A DNA stretch of 64,000 nt from Boesenbergia rotunda (GCA_024364735.1 JAGFNQ010001609.1:186001-250000), one strand, 5' to 3'; positions 35,901-48,147 are shown, numbered from the stretch's first letter. Notes: generated by a model not told the origin, from the sequence alone. Numbers and translations are program-made.

Positions 35901-37245
35901 ACCCAGTATGCCCTAGGTCCATGAACCTTTCATGCCTACAAAAATAGATCAAAAATTTAGTGGCCAAATAATCCAATTTAATGCAAATTTACAATTAAGT
36001 CCAAAATAAGAGGAAGTTCTAAAACCTAGGGTAAAATCACAATTAAGCAAGTAAAGCATGGGTCAAACATGGATTTTAGCAATTAAAATAATCAACAAAA
36101 ATGGTATCTATCAGGCGCCCTGGACGTCGGGGGAGCCCCCCCACGTGTCACGCGATCCGAGCTTCGCTCGGTCAACCTCTATCCCACTCGAATAGGGATG
36201 AGGTTTGACACTGGGGGCGCCCTGGACGCTGGGGGCGCACTACTTGACTCCTTCAGCGCGGGCTTCTCGGCTGGATAAGGGTAATCGGCTTCGCTGGCGT
36301 AGGCGTGGGGCGCCCTGGGCACTGGGGGCTCCTTGGGCGTTCGGGGCGCCCTGACTGCTCGGGGGCGCCCCGACCAGTGGTCAGCCGAAGCCTTTGTTGC
36401 TTCGCTTGTTTTGTGTTGCCCCTGGGGGCGCCCAGGACACTGAGGGCGCCCTGCTCAGCTACTTGGCTCTCTCCTTTGGGCATTCAGAGCTGCAGACACA
36501 CGTTCCTTCGGTCCTGCATCCAGGGTTAGTTCAAAACAATATAAAACAATAGAGTATTATGTTTATACAGCCTTAGCTATCTTGGTTCTGACTTTGGGCC
36601 TCCAAACTGGAGCCCTAGGTCGAACCGACGTCTACTATTCCCTCGACGGGGAACGCGTCCTCACCTACTCCTCTCGGGAGAATTTACCTGAAGCTAACCG
36701 CTCCTCTGGTTGGACTTTTACCTGGCGGTCCTTTGCCAGGTCTTGGATACCGAGCTGTCCTTCGCCCGGTGCCTAGCAGTCCTTCGCTAGGGCTTTGTAT
36801 CCTGGCATTCCTTCACCAGGTGCCTAGCAGCCCTTCGCTAGGGCTTTGTTTCCTGGCAGCCCTTCGCCAGGTGCCTAGTAGCCCTTCGCTAGGACTTTGT
36901 TTCCTGGCAGCCCTTCGCCAGGTGCCTAGCAGCCCTTCGCTAGGGCTTTGTATCCTGACATTCCTTCGCCAGGTGCCTAGCAGCTTCGCTAGGGCTTTGT
37001 TTCTGGCAGCCCTTCGCCAGGTGCTGCACCCCCAGGTGCCTAGCAGCCCTTCGCTAGGACTTTGTTTCCTGGCAGCCCTTCGCCAGGTGCCTAGCAGCCC
37101 TTCGCTAGGACTTTGTTTCCTGGCAGCCCTTCGCCAGGACTTTTCCTGCACACTTGAGTAACATTATTAGATCACCAATAAACTTAACTTTGAATCCTTT
37201 GCCAATATCAAAACAAGGTTCGATATGGTGCTTCCTGCACCAACA
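32967..37245 (-). mobile_element. Element S 5' LTR, split by solo LTR T1
   Basis: It starts TGTTGGATCGAGAG (plus) and ends GCACCAACA at 37245. It is interrupted at 33400-36113 by T1, which entered within the first GGCGCC palindrome; after removal it is 1560 bp. The palindrome region resumes at 36114 with starts at 36114/36132, 36216/36234, 36309/36327/36345/36364 and 36427/36445. It has one pair more than the 3' LTR, and several members are decayed (GGAGCC, GGCGCA, GGCTCC). The 51-bp array is at about 36734-37144. Confidence 0.8.
33400..36113. mobile_element. Solo LTR T1
   Basis: It is 2714 bp long, begins TGACGGACCC and ends GGTATCTATCA. A GGCGC duplication flanks it at 33395-33399 and 36114-36118. 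It is homologous along its length to T2 at 45033-48142, sharing the opening (GCTGGAAACCC.TTTT…AAGCGTAGTAAAGGGGCC in T2), the middle and the closing GGTCAAACATGGATTTTA. No primer site, purine tract or coding domain separates two halves, so it is best read as a large solo LTR. The sense strand is A-rich, with many GATACGCAA and GCAGAA words. Confidence 0.8.
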
Positions 37246-37250
37246 CATTA

Positions 37251-37528
37251 GTGTAATTCTATGGTTAGGATAAACCACACCTAAATACACTACAACCATC
37301 CCGATGGTTTGTCCAACTCCATCTCGGTTGTGAGCCTCTTCTTATTCTCTGCAAGGGACTAATAACATGATCTTCTGTGCATCACTACACACCATGTTAT
37401 CTACAATGCAATGTATCAGACATTTGTGCACATACTATTATAAACATGCAACCTATGATTTTGTGATTCTCTTTCAAAACGTAGATGTTCTTATACAAAA
37501 AGCAAGGCTTTTAGTATACATCCTAATA
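37251..37528 (-). mobile_element. Element C 3' LTR, remaining part
   Basis: The continuation of 24900-26653 after element S and the second CATTA copy. It ends at 37528 in CATCCTAATA and is followed by ATCTCCCAC, the plus-strand image of the polypurine tract. It matches 57280-57559. Confidence 0.85.
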
Positions 37529-37677
37529 ATCTCCCACTTATACTACAAGACTTTGCTATCCTCAAAATGTCATACATCTAACACCCTGATCCTCCACATG
37601 CCTAAAAGCTCTCGCTACCAAGGCCTCGGGAAAAGATCTTCCTAGGTTGCCCTCTGATGTAATCTAGGCAACAACAG

Positions 37678-40487
37678 CTATTCCTCATTAGGGTGGTACT
37701 TGCACTCTATTTGTTTACTCTCCTTATGGACTCGTGGTTCCTTCGAGTTTGCAACTACACCATTGTTATCACAACAAAATGTGATAGCTCTGAGCAAACC
37801 AGGAATCACATTGAAGTCCATCTTGAGGTTCCTGAACCATATAGCTTTCTTGGCAGTCTCAAAGACTGCCATATACTCAGCTTCCATGGTGGAGTCCGAC
37901 ATGTAGCCGCTGCACGACACTCTTCCAACTATGGTTCCACCTCCTAGAGTAAACACAAAACCCCGAGGAATACTTATATTTGCCCCTATCTAATTGGATG
38001 TCTGTATCCGTATAACCCATAGGGAATTGGTCTGCCCGGTATACCAACATATAAACCTTAATCCTTCTCATGCACTAATATATGCTTTTACCGTAGTCCA
38101 ATTTCCTTGATCTGGTTTACTCTAATATCTGCTAACCATACCCACAGAAAAGCAGATATCCGGTCTCGTATACTACATAGCATATATGAGACTTCCTACA
38201 ACCGATGCATAAGGAACAGCCTTCACCTTCTCTTCTATTTCCTTTGATGTTTTAGGACACATCTCCTTTGATAGAGAACTCCACTCCTAAAGGTACAAAA
38301 CCTTTCTTGGAGCTTTATGCTAGAACAAGCTAGGACAGTGTCTATCTATGAAGCTTGGGATAAGCACAACATCCTTCTATGGTGATCCCTTACAACTTTG
38401 ATCCCCAAGGATATGTCCTGCTTCTCCTAAGCCCTTCATATCAACCTGCTTGAACAACCATACCCTTACGTCTGATAATACTTTATTATTGTTGCCAATC
38501 AACAAAATATTATTTACGTGTAGTACAAGAATACCACTACGTTTCTGTCACATACACAGATCTTATTCGACCATTGAACAAATCCATACGACTGGATTAT
38601 CTTATCAAAGCGAATGTTCCTCATTATAGGTCCAAGGATCTTGATTCATGGTCGCCAGGGACCAAGTCCAAAGACTCTCCCAAGAACATGAATCCTTCAG
38701 GTTGACTAACAACCCTCCCACTACGACAAGGTACCACCTGTGTATCTTCTGTGACACCCGGTGCAATGACTTATGGTATACCCTCTTGTACAGTTGGTAC
38801 TAAGGTCAGAGTGTCCCCTCTTAATTACTCAAAAATAATTCTACTCATGGGCGTATGGTTCATCCTATAGTCATCCTCTAAGAATCAGGAATTCGTGCCA
38901 ACGAATACCCTCTGATCCTTAGGACTATAGAACCACCTTTCGTTCTTCTAGGATAGCCTACGAACAAGCACACTTCTGCACTAGATTCCAACTTATTAGT
39001 ATCTTCCTTCAGCACATGTGCTGAACTATCCCAAATCTGAACATGTCTTAGACTAGGCTTTCGCCCAGTCCACACTTCTACGGGAGTAGAGAGTACTGAC
39101 CTAGATAGTATCCAGTATGTACGCTGTCGTTTCCAGAGCATATCTCCAGAACGAATCTGGCATCTCGGAGCAACTCATCATTAACCTAACCAACTCTATA
39201 AGAGACCTTTTCCTTCTCTCCGTTGCACCATTCTGTTGGGGCGTACCGGGTGTAGACAATTTGGGACTGACTCCCAACCTCTGATAAGTAAGTCCTAAAC
39301 TCTCCCCAAGATGTACTCATCACTACGATCCAATCGTAGTGTCTTGATACTTTTACCTTGATGCTTCTCCACATCAGTCTTGAATTCTTTGAATCGATCA
39401 AAAATTCAAACTTGCGGCATATCAAGTAAACGTATCCCTACCTTGAATAATTCTCTAAAATAGATGAAGTATTCAAGGCTACCTCTATGCTGGAGAGACT
39501 AAGGACCTACACAAATCAGAATAAACCAATTCCTAACATACCTTTGGCTCTATACCCCTTGACCTTGAAAGGCCTCTTGGTCATCTTACCTTCCAAGCAA
39601 GATTCAAAGGTTTAGGAAGTCTTCCACCACCAATGAACCCAAGGGCCAATTGGATATCAACCTTTGACCCTTTGAATTCTACTAAGGTTAATAAGACCAA
39701 GCCTTAGATACCAAAGATATGTTTGGTTCATCTCGGAAGGAACCTTTCTCTTATTTTGGTTAGATGATGAGCTATTAACATCTAATTACATCATGGGAGC
39801 TTTTGGTTCTAAAATGCACACATTGCTTATTTATGTTCCTAAACAGATAATCTTTCTATTCCTCTTTTCATAATAAAAAGTAATAAAATATCTATTATTC
39901 CAGAAACCGAACAAAAGTTCTTTCCAAAAATTAGGTACATAAAAGCAATCTCTTTAAAACCAAAACTTTATTATCCTCTCTCTAATAGACAAATAAATAA
40001 ATAACTCCCACTACAATAGACATCTCCGTAACCTATCCCATGTAGACAGTAATCTCCTCCTCAGCTAGTCATCGGGTTTCCTAGAACCCCTGCAAAGAAA
40101 TACAGACATGATTACTGGCATCCGTATCAACTCACCAGGTACCGGTAGATAACACCGCTAAACATGTTCCAATGACAAAAGAAAAAGATATACTTGAATT
40201 ATTACTCTGACGGTGGGGACAGTCCGCCTTCCAATGTCCAGACTACTTGCACGTGAAGCACTTACCTTTCGGCTTCTTCACGCGACTCTGAGGTCTCTGT
40301 AATCCTGCCACTTTCTTTACCCCAACTTGTTTATTCTTCTTCTTGCCTTTCGGTTTAGAAGTAGAAACCCCTTGAGCAATGAAAGTATGTGAACTCTGAA
40401 GAGAAAACTCCTCTGCCGCCTGGAGTTTTGTCAAAAGTTCCACCCACAAATATATACATTTGTTCATATTGTAGCTTAGGCGAAACT
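37678..40487 (-). pseudogene. Broken Copia pol and gag 3' part of element C
   Basis: Read on the minus strand from 40487 leftward. The gag tail has a zinc knuckle interrupted by a stop (CFTCK, TAG, then SGHWKADC at 40210-40260). Integrase core pieces lie at about 39186-39425 and the integrase C-terminal block at 38878-39141 (STPVEVWTGRKPS, CLFVGYPRRTKGG). The reverse transcriptase C-terminal half follows, with its active site at 38509-38520 reading HVNN instead of the canonical YVDD. RNase H lies at 37678-38070 (STMEAEYMAVFE, FCCDNNG). Only about 360 nt separate integrase from the RT active site, so much of the RT N-terminal half is deleted. Frameshifts and stops are frequent. Confidence 0.8.
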
Positions 40488-43265
40488 TGTAACACCCCAA
40501 AATTTTCCCATATGAAATATTATGAATTCATGAAACATTATTATTATGAAATGTTATGATGGGCTTGGTTTAATGGGCTTTGATATGGATTAGTGCAAAA
40601 TGTAATAAAAAGAAGATGTAGAAAGGAGGAAGCAAGGATTGAACCTTGAACCTCCTAGTTGCACTAGTCATGTCATAACCAATGAACCAAGCCATGTTTC
40701 ATATTGAGAGAATAAGAAACATGCTTGTTAAAGCTAGGGAAGTGAAGAGACATGTCTCTTCATGAGAAAAGTATAAATAAGAGATGAAGAGGTTGGAATA
40801 ACTTCCTCTCTTCTTCTTCCTCACTCTCCCCACTCCAAAACCGAAACCTAAGCCTCCCTTCTCCTTTTCAATTTTCGAAAAAACACAACCCTAGGGTTCT
40901 AACCCTAGGGAATTGGAAGGAAGAAGAATCCTTCAAGGATTTTGCCCTCTACTAGGGCCAAGAGTGCTAGAGAAGTCTAACAAGGGAAATTCTCACCTCT
41001 CCTTCAATCAAGGGTACCCTAAGGAATAAGAGAACGAGAAATTCAAGCGAAAGGATGTAAGTATCCCCTCGCCTGCAGTGTAATGGTTATTGTATGAGTT
41101 CTTCTCCTTGTAGTTTTCGAAAAATGGGGATCCCTTTAGTGAGTTTCGGCCACCCCCTTAGAGGAGGCCTTGGTTACTTCTTGTTACATGAGTAGACCCA
41201 TGGAACTTAGGGTATATGTATATGTTGTTTCCTTCATGATGTTATGAACAAAATTTTAGGGTTTTGCCCTTGTATAGGTTTCGGCCAACCTTAAAGAGGA
41301 GGCCTTGGTTACTCCTTGTTGCATAAAAAGACCCCTTGGAATTTAGGGTATACTTATATGTTGTTTTCCCTACATGTTGTGATGACAAAAATTAGGGTTG
41401 AACCCCCTATAAGGTTTCGGCCAAATCATGAAGCAAAGAGGGTTTAGGGTTGTATGATTTCCTATGATGTATCCATGTTTAGTAGTGTAGACAAAGTGTT
41501 TGTGTGAAACCCAAGTTCAAGAACCCTAGTTCCCCTACCCTTGACTTTCGGCCAACCCTAGAAAAATTAGGGTTTAGGGTACATGATTATCCTAGGATGT
41601 ATTCTAGGCTTAATATGTTGCATGATATGTATGTGAAGGTTAACTACCCTACGAGACATGATTATGTTTAGTAAGATGATATGTATATGCATGAGATGTC
41701 TAAATGAAATGCTTGATTGGAAATCTTAAGGTTCCCTAGCATGTGATATTCGGCCAAGGCATGAACATTAGGGATTGTGAAGGTTAAATTACCCTACGAG
41801 ACATGATTATGTTAGTAAGATGATAAGTATATGCATGTGATGTTTAAATGGAATGCTTGATTGGAAATCTTAATGTCCCTAGCAGGTGATATTCGGCCAA
41901 GGCATGAGCATTAGGGTTGTGAAGGTTGATTACTCCATGATGTATGCTATGCTTAGTATGATACATGATGTATATATATGTGATGCTTGTATGGGATGTT
42001 TGATGTCAAAGATCTAAGCTACCCTACCTTTGATTTTCGGCCAAACCCTAGGTTTAGGGTTAGGAAGGGTTAAATTAAACCATGAAGCATGTTATGATAT
42101 GAATATGATTGATGTGACCAATTTTGTCATATATAAGTATGTTAAGTGGTTGAAATATGATGTATGTATGAACATGCCTTATAGCCCATGGGGCACCCTT
42201 ATGAAATTGCATGTGATATGTATGTTAAAATGCTTGAAAGGATACTCTACTAAATATGGGATCAAGAGCACCCCTTATGTTGTGTGGTGTGTCCCTATGG
42301 GATCATGAGCACCCTTGAAGAGTGGTGTGTCCCTTAAGAGTGGATTTGGAGTACTCCTTAGCATATATGTAAAAGCATGATAAGTATTTTACTTTGAGAG
42401 TTGTGTACCCGACTCGGAAGGGGGTCGTTAAACAAATCCGGGGTGCATGTTAACGTAAGGTCATGGCTCCGGTAGGACGGAAGGGTCCTGCTCTAATTGG
42501 TTGGTGGCTCGCTACCCCAATTCATTAGGGAACGCGCAATAGGTAACGCGCGATATGTGGTACACAACCGTGCCCAATATGATATGGATGTATTTTTAAG
42601 TAATACCATTATGAAATTGTTTTGAAAACATTCATTGAAACATTTATTATATGTGAAGGGTATGCTTAAGGTACTTTATACTGCATGCTTAGAAACTTGA
42701 TGTTTAGTATGCTTTGATGAACTTATGCTTATGATTTATTATGCGTACATGCTGTATTCTTTCGTATGGATTTTGCGAGTAGGACAGGATCCTTACTAAG
42801 CATTTGTGCTTACTAGTTTATGTGTTGTCTTATGCTGCAGATAAGGGTAAGGAACACTTAAACTAAAGGAAGAGGCAGGAGGCTGAAGATGTGTGGGGTG
42901 GTGGCTCGGGAAGAAAGATTTCTATATCTACATTATTATGCTTTTGTTAATGTTCCCTTGATAATGAATGCTAGTGATTAGAGTTGGTACTTTTGAATAT
43001 TAGAGATTTCACTTGGATTACTCTTATATGTTGAGTTGAACTACTTGTGAACCTACCATGTTCTAATCATTAAAGCAAGATATCTGATTGGCATGCACTG
43101 ACTAACATACTTAGCACTGGTAAATATCACTTGGTAGTCTTAGACAAGCATGCTCAGTACTTAGTCCTTGCCTTGTTGTTTTAAATTTTATGCTAGAGGA
43201 AAAAAAATATATGATTGATTGTACGTAACCCCACCCCGAGTGTAGATATAAGGGCGGGCGTTGCA
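40488..43265 (+). mobile_element. Chromovirus 5' LTR
   Basis: 2778 bp, ending GGGCGTTGCA. A TATA box (GTATAAATAA, around 40770) precedes a C/T-rich likely start site near 40800, so most of the LTR (about 2.4 kb) would be transcribed leader. That leader carries a degenerate ~140-bp repeat marked by TTCGGCCA at 41145, 41280, 41416, 41547, 41749, 41892 and 42036. It also has several AAACCCTA/TTTAGGG words. Confidence 0.9.
41145..42050 (+). repeat. Degenerate ~140-bp tandem repeat in chromovirus LTR leader
   Basis: Seven TTCGGCCA words are spaced 135, 136, 131, 202, 143 and 144 bp apart. Each is followed by text such as AACCCTAG or AAGGCATGA and preceded by TTAGGG-containing segments. Two adjacent units (around 41749 and 41892) are nearly identical over more than 100 bp. 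The same array occurs in the 3' LTR at about 51850-52760. Confidence 0.7.
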
Positions 43266-43268
43266 GGT

Positions 43269-43280
43269 TGGTATCATAGC
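43269..43280 (+). other. Primer-binding site of the chromovirus
   Basis: TGGTATCATAGC lies three bases after the LTR end and matches the initiator-Met tRNA primer site with one mismatch. Confidence 0.8.
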
Positions 43281-43451
43281 AGATTTCCCCTCCACCACAC
43301 ACACATCAAGCTTCATCCTGCCGCTTCCAAGTAAGAGATCCTAACCTCGCTTTATTTTATTTCATGTACAGTAATGATATATAGAGATGATTTATGCTTG
43401 CATAACAAGAGAAAGTAGCGTTAATTCTTATGTAGCTTATTTATCACCTGT

Positions 43452-45032
43452 ATGATAGATATGGCTAGAGGACGTAGCAATCGGGGTAATGAGACCGCAC
43501 CCCCACCTAACATGATGCAAGTGATCACGGACCTACAGCGTCAGGTCACTGAACAACAGCAGATAATAAACACTCTGATGACCCAGCAGGGGAACACTGC
43601 AACCCCGCAGGAAAGTCAGAATGTGATACCTACTGAGCCTCCGACTGCACAGGCACCCCCGGACACTTCGGCCCGAGGAGTCCGACAGGAGGCCTATCTG
43701 ATTCAGTGGCAGAGACTGAAGCCGAAAAAGTTCTCTGGCACCTGCGAGCCCTGGGACGCCCAGGCCTGGCTCAAGACAGTTGAGAGTACAGTGGAATTAT
43801 TAGACTGGCCCGAGCATGAGAAAATTAAATGTGTCTCGTTCTGCCTCACTGGCGACGCTAGGATGTGGTGGGAACGGGTAAAAGCTAGAAGGTCAGTGGA
43901 CCAGATGAAGTGGAAGGACTTCGAGTCTGAGTTTCTGGAAGAATTCTTTAATATACGATTCACAAATAGGCACTTTGATGAGTTCACTGAATTCCGGCAG
44001 GGAAATCTCTCAGTCAACGATGCCGTTAAGCAATTTAACCGACTGGCACGATTATGTACGGAATTGGTCAGTACAGAGAAAGAAAGGGTTAGATTAATGC
44101 TTAGGATGCTCAGGCCCGAAATAGCCCTGAATGTAGCTGGCGGCGTTAATAGGCCCCAGACTGCAGAGGAGCTGTTCAGCAACGCCCTTATTACCGAGCA
44201 TTATCTAAAGAATATTAACCAGCAGAGCCAACCACTGACCGCCAGCAAGAGTCAGAATCAGTCGGGAGGTCAGAAACCTCCGAATAGCAACCCCCACTGG
44301 AAAAAGAACCACAACGGAAAGAGAAAGCCATGGAATAAATCTGCCAGTGGTTATTTAGGCAAGAAGCCTAAATATTCCCAATGTGCCACTTGTGGGAAGA
44401 TGCACCTAGGGACATGCCTTTTAGGCGCCAGGAGATGCTTTACCTGCGGAAAGGAAGGACACATGGCCAGAGAGTGTCCTACTGCAGCCAAAGCTCCTCA
44501 ACCGCAGTATGTTCAGTACAAAGGTGCTCCTCCCCAGCTACACCTGATGCAGGCAGCTATAGATGGTACTCATATATGCCAGGGGAGATTAGAGGCCCCG
44601 CCTGCCACGATAAACGCCAGGGTTTTCTCTCTTACGAAAGAAGACGTGGCGACCGCCTCTACCGTTGTCACAGGTCAGATATTTATTTACAGTCAGTATG
44701 CTACTGCTTTATTTGACACTGGGGCAACACATTCGTTTATCTCTATGTAATATGCCAAAAGAAAGGATATGTCACTGCAAGATTTAGACTGCAAATTTCT
44801 GACAACTCTGCCCTCGGGTGAGGTGATGCCCTCTACCCAAATGATACGTGCCGCACCAATCAGGATCGCAGATAGGGAACTCTACTATGATCTGATAGTG
44901 CTTGATATGTCAGATTATGATGTGATATTGGGCATGGATTTCTTGAACAAATACGGCGCCTCTATTGAGTGCCGTAAACGAAGGGTTATCTTCCGACCTG
45001 AGGCGGGAATTCTATTCGAATTTATGGGAGAG
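43452..45032 (+). pseudogene. Chromovirus gag and protease
   Basis: Gag probably starts at 43461 (MARGRSNRG), with an in-frame ATG at 43452. The capsid-type retrotransposon gag domain is at about residues 85-200 (KKFSGTCEPWDAQAWL, then WKDFESEFLEEFF). A partial cysteine motif is followed by a complete zinc knuckle CFTCGKEGHMAREC near residue 330. The aspartic protease begins directly behind it (LFDTGATHSFIS, about 44713), but a TAA at 44748-44750 cuts it. The rest of the protease (VILGMDFLNKYGA) continues in frame from 44769 to 45032, where T2 intervenes. T2 plus its duplication is 3115 bp, so the frame beyond it agrees with one original gag-pol frame. Confidence 0.85.
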
Positions 45033-48000
45033 TGACAGGCCCAAAATTACTAATTAATTTGTCACGAAATGTATGGGCTCATCAAATTTAAATATTTATA
45101 AATAAATGAATGCTGGAAACCCTTTTTACAATCAAGATATGAAAAGCGTAGTAAAGGGGCCTCAGGTCGTATTTTTCTCGGGGCTAGTTGACGTTGTTTG
45201 ATTCAAGCTTGTGTTTGTGTGTCGTTTGTGTTTGTGGGTTTCGAATGTGATTTGGGTCTTGGGTTGCAATCAGAAATGAAGATTCAATAAAGGAATAGAA
45301 AACTCAATCATGGAACTTAACAAATGAACTCAAACAATTTGGAGCTTAATTGCAACTTAAACTAATGTAGAGAGCAATTCTGATTCAAGGCAAAACAAAG
45401 CTGAGCAATGAAGCATAATTCAATACATCTAAGAACAGTCCAATACAATTCAATTCCGAAACTCATTTGATACCAAATTCCTTCAACTAGAAATGATATG
45501 CAAAGTTTAAACTTGAAATTCAGATTCAATTCAGATTTAAAGCAATCTGTTTTCAAGCTCAATAGCACACTTAAAAGTATGTTTTAACTTGATACATTTC
45601 AATGCTGAACTAAACTTGATAAAACATGAGGAATTTGAGTTGACTTTCCACCAAAATGCAGAACTAATGTGCCAAAACTGCAGAAATGTACAAGCTGGAA
45701 TACAGAAATCTGAATAGAAATTTCAGAAACAATTGTGATGTAAAACAGAGATTCAGATCTGAATACAATGGCAGAAGTGGAGACAACCAATTAGGATCAA
45801 ATCGAATGCCACAAGATGGGAACAATTCTGAGTTCAGAAGCAAGAATAGATTGCTGTGCAGAAATTTAATCCACTGCAGAACAAGAATGCAGAAATTCGG
45901 CACAGGATCAAATATTAAAGCACCAAACCTAATTCAGAGTCTAAGGCACCAAATGAATGTTTCAGCAATGTTTATGAGCACTAACGTTCACCCAAAATTT
46001 GATCTCAGAGCCCTGTTAATCAACTCATGCAGAACTAAACTGACACTTCAGAAATGATGTGATACGCATGTAAAGAATATATATGTGCCAAGACTGAGCT
46101 GAATACTAAATTCCAAACGTGTAGCTGTCAATTAGGAATGGCACTGGTTATTCAGCTTTGATAACAAGGTTAGTAGTAAGGGATTTGCAGAATCGACTGA
46201 AGAAAATCAGATCAAAACTGCTCGACTCAAATTCAAACAACAAACACAAGTGAGTGCGCAGCAATGTGGCATTAATTGTAGAAATTCAGCAAGAGTATTG
46301 GATACAAACCCAGAAAATGAGCTGAAATGGGTACACAATCCTAAGATCAGCAAGGCTTAAATAGATCTCATGTTTATTTGACACAAAAACTCAGAAATAA
46401 GCAGCTAACTCGCAGCTGATACACAGCGCAGAGTGGAAATGAAACAACTGTTCATTGACTGAAGTTAATTTGCAGGAATGGTGATAGGAATTTAGACACC
46501 ATCCGAATGCAAGTTATGGCAATTGAATTAGCTGTTGTAAACAACTGATATTAACTCAGAAACAAACTGAGACAGAAATGAATGAAGTTTTCAGAAATCA
46601 ACTGCAGGAATTCAAACAACCTGAAAACAGAATTTGTTGTGCAGATAAACAGAAATGAAATGCTGAACCACTAAGCTAGACAAAAACTAGAAACTGAAGC
46701 TAAAAGTGAACAACTTAGTTCAACCAAATTGAAATACTAGATACGAAATTAGCTAAAGGTTTCAGAGCTAAAGAGAATTGCAGAAAAGAAGAATGATACG
46801 CAAAATTAAGTTGGCACGCAAGCACCAAGAATCTGATACGCAAGCATAAAACACATAAATAAACTGTAATTAAATGCAATCTATCACTAACAAGCTAGCT
46901 AACTGAGGGAAGATCATATTAAAACCACTAATTAAGCAGAATCAAGCCAAGATCGAAGCTAAATCAACTGATGAAGATATTCAGAAACAGAAACAGCTAC
47001 AGAATTGAAATTACAACTAAGAAAACTGAAAATTAGCTAGCTAAACTACTCCTCAACCCTTTCTCAGCTCAAATGCTTCTTGGTCGTCAAGCAAGAGTGA
47101 GCCTCGAACCCGCAAGCTCAGCAAATCATCAAGAAATTGTCTCTACGGTGCAAATCCAACTCAGCTTGCTCAATTCTGAATTTCCCATTCGTCATCCTTC
47201 AATTCAGCTGTGTCCGCGGTTGATGATGAGTTGGGGATGATCCAAGCAATCTAGGGAACCCCTCCAGAAGCTCGGGTGGATGGAAATGGAGCACAACCGA
47301 TCCAAAGGCAGCAATTGAACAAAACTGCGGAAACCTCACAACAGCTTCGTTTTTGGGCAAATCTGAGCTAGAACCTCACCGATGAAACCTTCCAAATGAC
47401 CTAACACATGATCTAAGAAAGGAATTGAGGGGTCGCGCCCCTTGGATGAAGAACTCTACTGAAGAACAACTAAGAAAACGCGAAGACGATGAAGAAACGG
47501 CGGAGACGCGACGAGGAGAAGCTGGGCAGCGTTTCTGATTAAATAGGAAATAATGGACGGCTGTGATTGATTTGATGAAATCCAACGGTAGATCTTGATC
47601 TGATTTGAGCCAAACTTTTATGATGATGATCTGGGGTCAGGATCTGCCTTGTGGTAGCTCGGATCCTCCAGATATGCAACGGATGGTCCAGATCAACTCT
47701 ATCTGTGAATGGACGCTCTAGAGCCCTCCTTGCTTGATCCAACGGTTGATTTAGCTCTGATTGGGATGAAACCTTCAGATCTTGATCATAGAGCTTGATC
47801 AACCCTAATCCTAGCTCGGATTGCTTCAGATCGTCCCGGATGGCTCAGATCTAGCCGCTCTTGAATCGGACGGCCCGGATTAATCGTAGGCTTGATAATT
47901 CGATCCGGTTCACATCCGACTCAGGTTTGGCCCAGTATGCCCTAAGTCCAGGATCCTTTCATGCCTTCAAAAATATATCAGAAAATTTAGTGGCCAATTA

Positions 48001-48142
48001 ATCCATTTTAATGTAATTTTGCAATTAAGTCCAAAATAAGATAAAGTTCCAAAACCTAGGGTAAAATCAGAATTAAGCAATAAAAACATGGGTCAAACAT
48101 GGATTTTAACATCTAAAATAATCACAAAAATGGTACTTATCA
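45033..48142. mobile_element. Solo LTR T2 inserted in chromovirus pol
   Basis: It is 3110 bp, begins TGACAGGCCC and ends GGTACTTATCA. GAGAG is duplicated at 45028-45032 and 48143-48147. It is homologous to T1 (33400-36113) but about 400 bp longer, so indels separate the copies. There is no primer site, coding domain or second LTR inside. It is the youngest event on this branch because it lies within an element whose LTRs are themselves about 98-99% alike. Confidence 0.85.
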
Positions 48143-48147
48143 GAGAG

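Larger units (their letters stand above)
26654..37245 (-). mobile_element. Sirevirus-like element S (gag-only, non-autonomous)
   Basis: Termini are TGTTGG and CCAACA, with CATTA duplicated at 26649-26653 and 37246-37250. The PBS complementary to initiator-Met tRNA (minus-strand TGGTATCAAAGC, plus 32953-32964) abuts the 5' LTR at 32967. A polypurine tract abuts the 3' LTR at 28197. Two LTRs (1543 bp; 1560 bp after removing T1) enclose a 4770-bp interior holding a broken gag but no protease, integrase or RT. Multiple GGGGGAG tracts before the 3' LTR and palindromes in the LTR promoter are hallmarks of the Sirevirus lineage of Copia elements. Movement would have needed proteins in trans. Confidence 0.85.

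Noticed and set aside
40889..40915. Interstitial telomere array
   Set aside because: CCCTAG/AACCCTA words are isolated and not in tandem (TTTAGGG)n; they belong to the LTR leader.
42030..42308. 92-codon frame present twice (also 52747-53025)
   Set aside because: Both copies are the same place in the two LTRs of one chromovirus. The duplication reflects LTR identity, not conservation of a protein.
45686..46057. 123-codon frame in T2
   Set aside because: A-rich Asn/Arg/Lys-rich translation inside a solo LTR; not maintained as a frame in T1.
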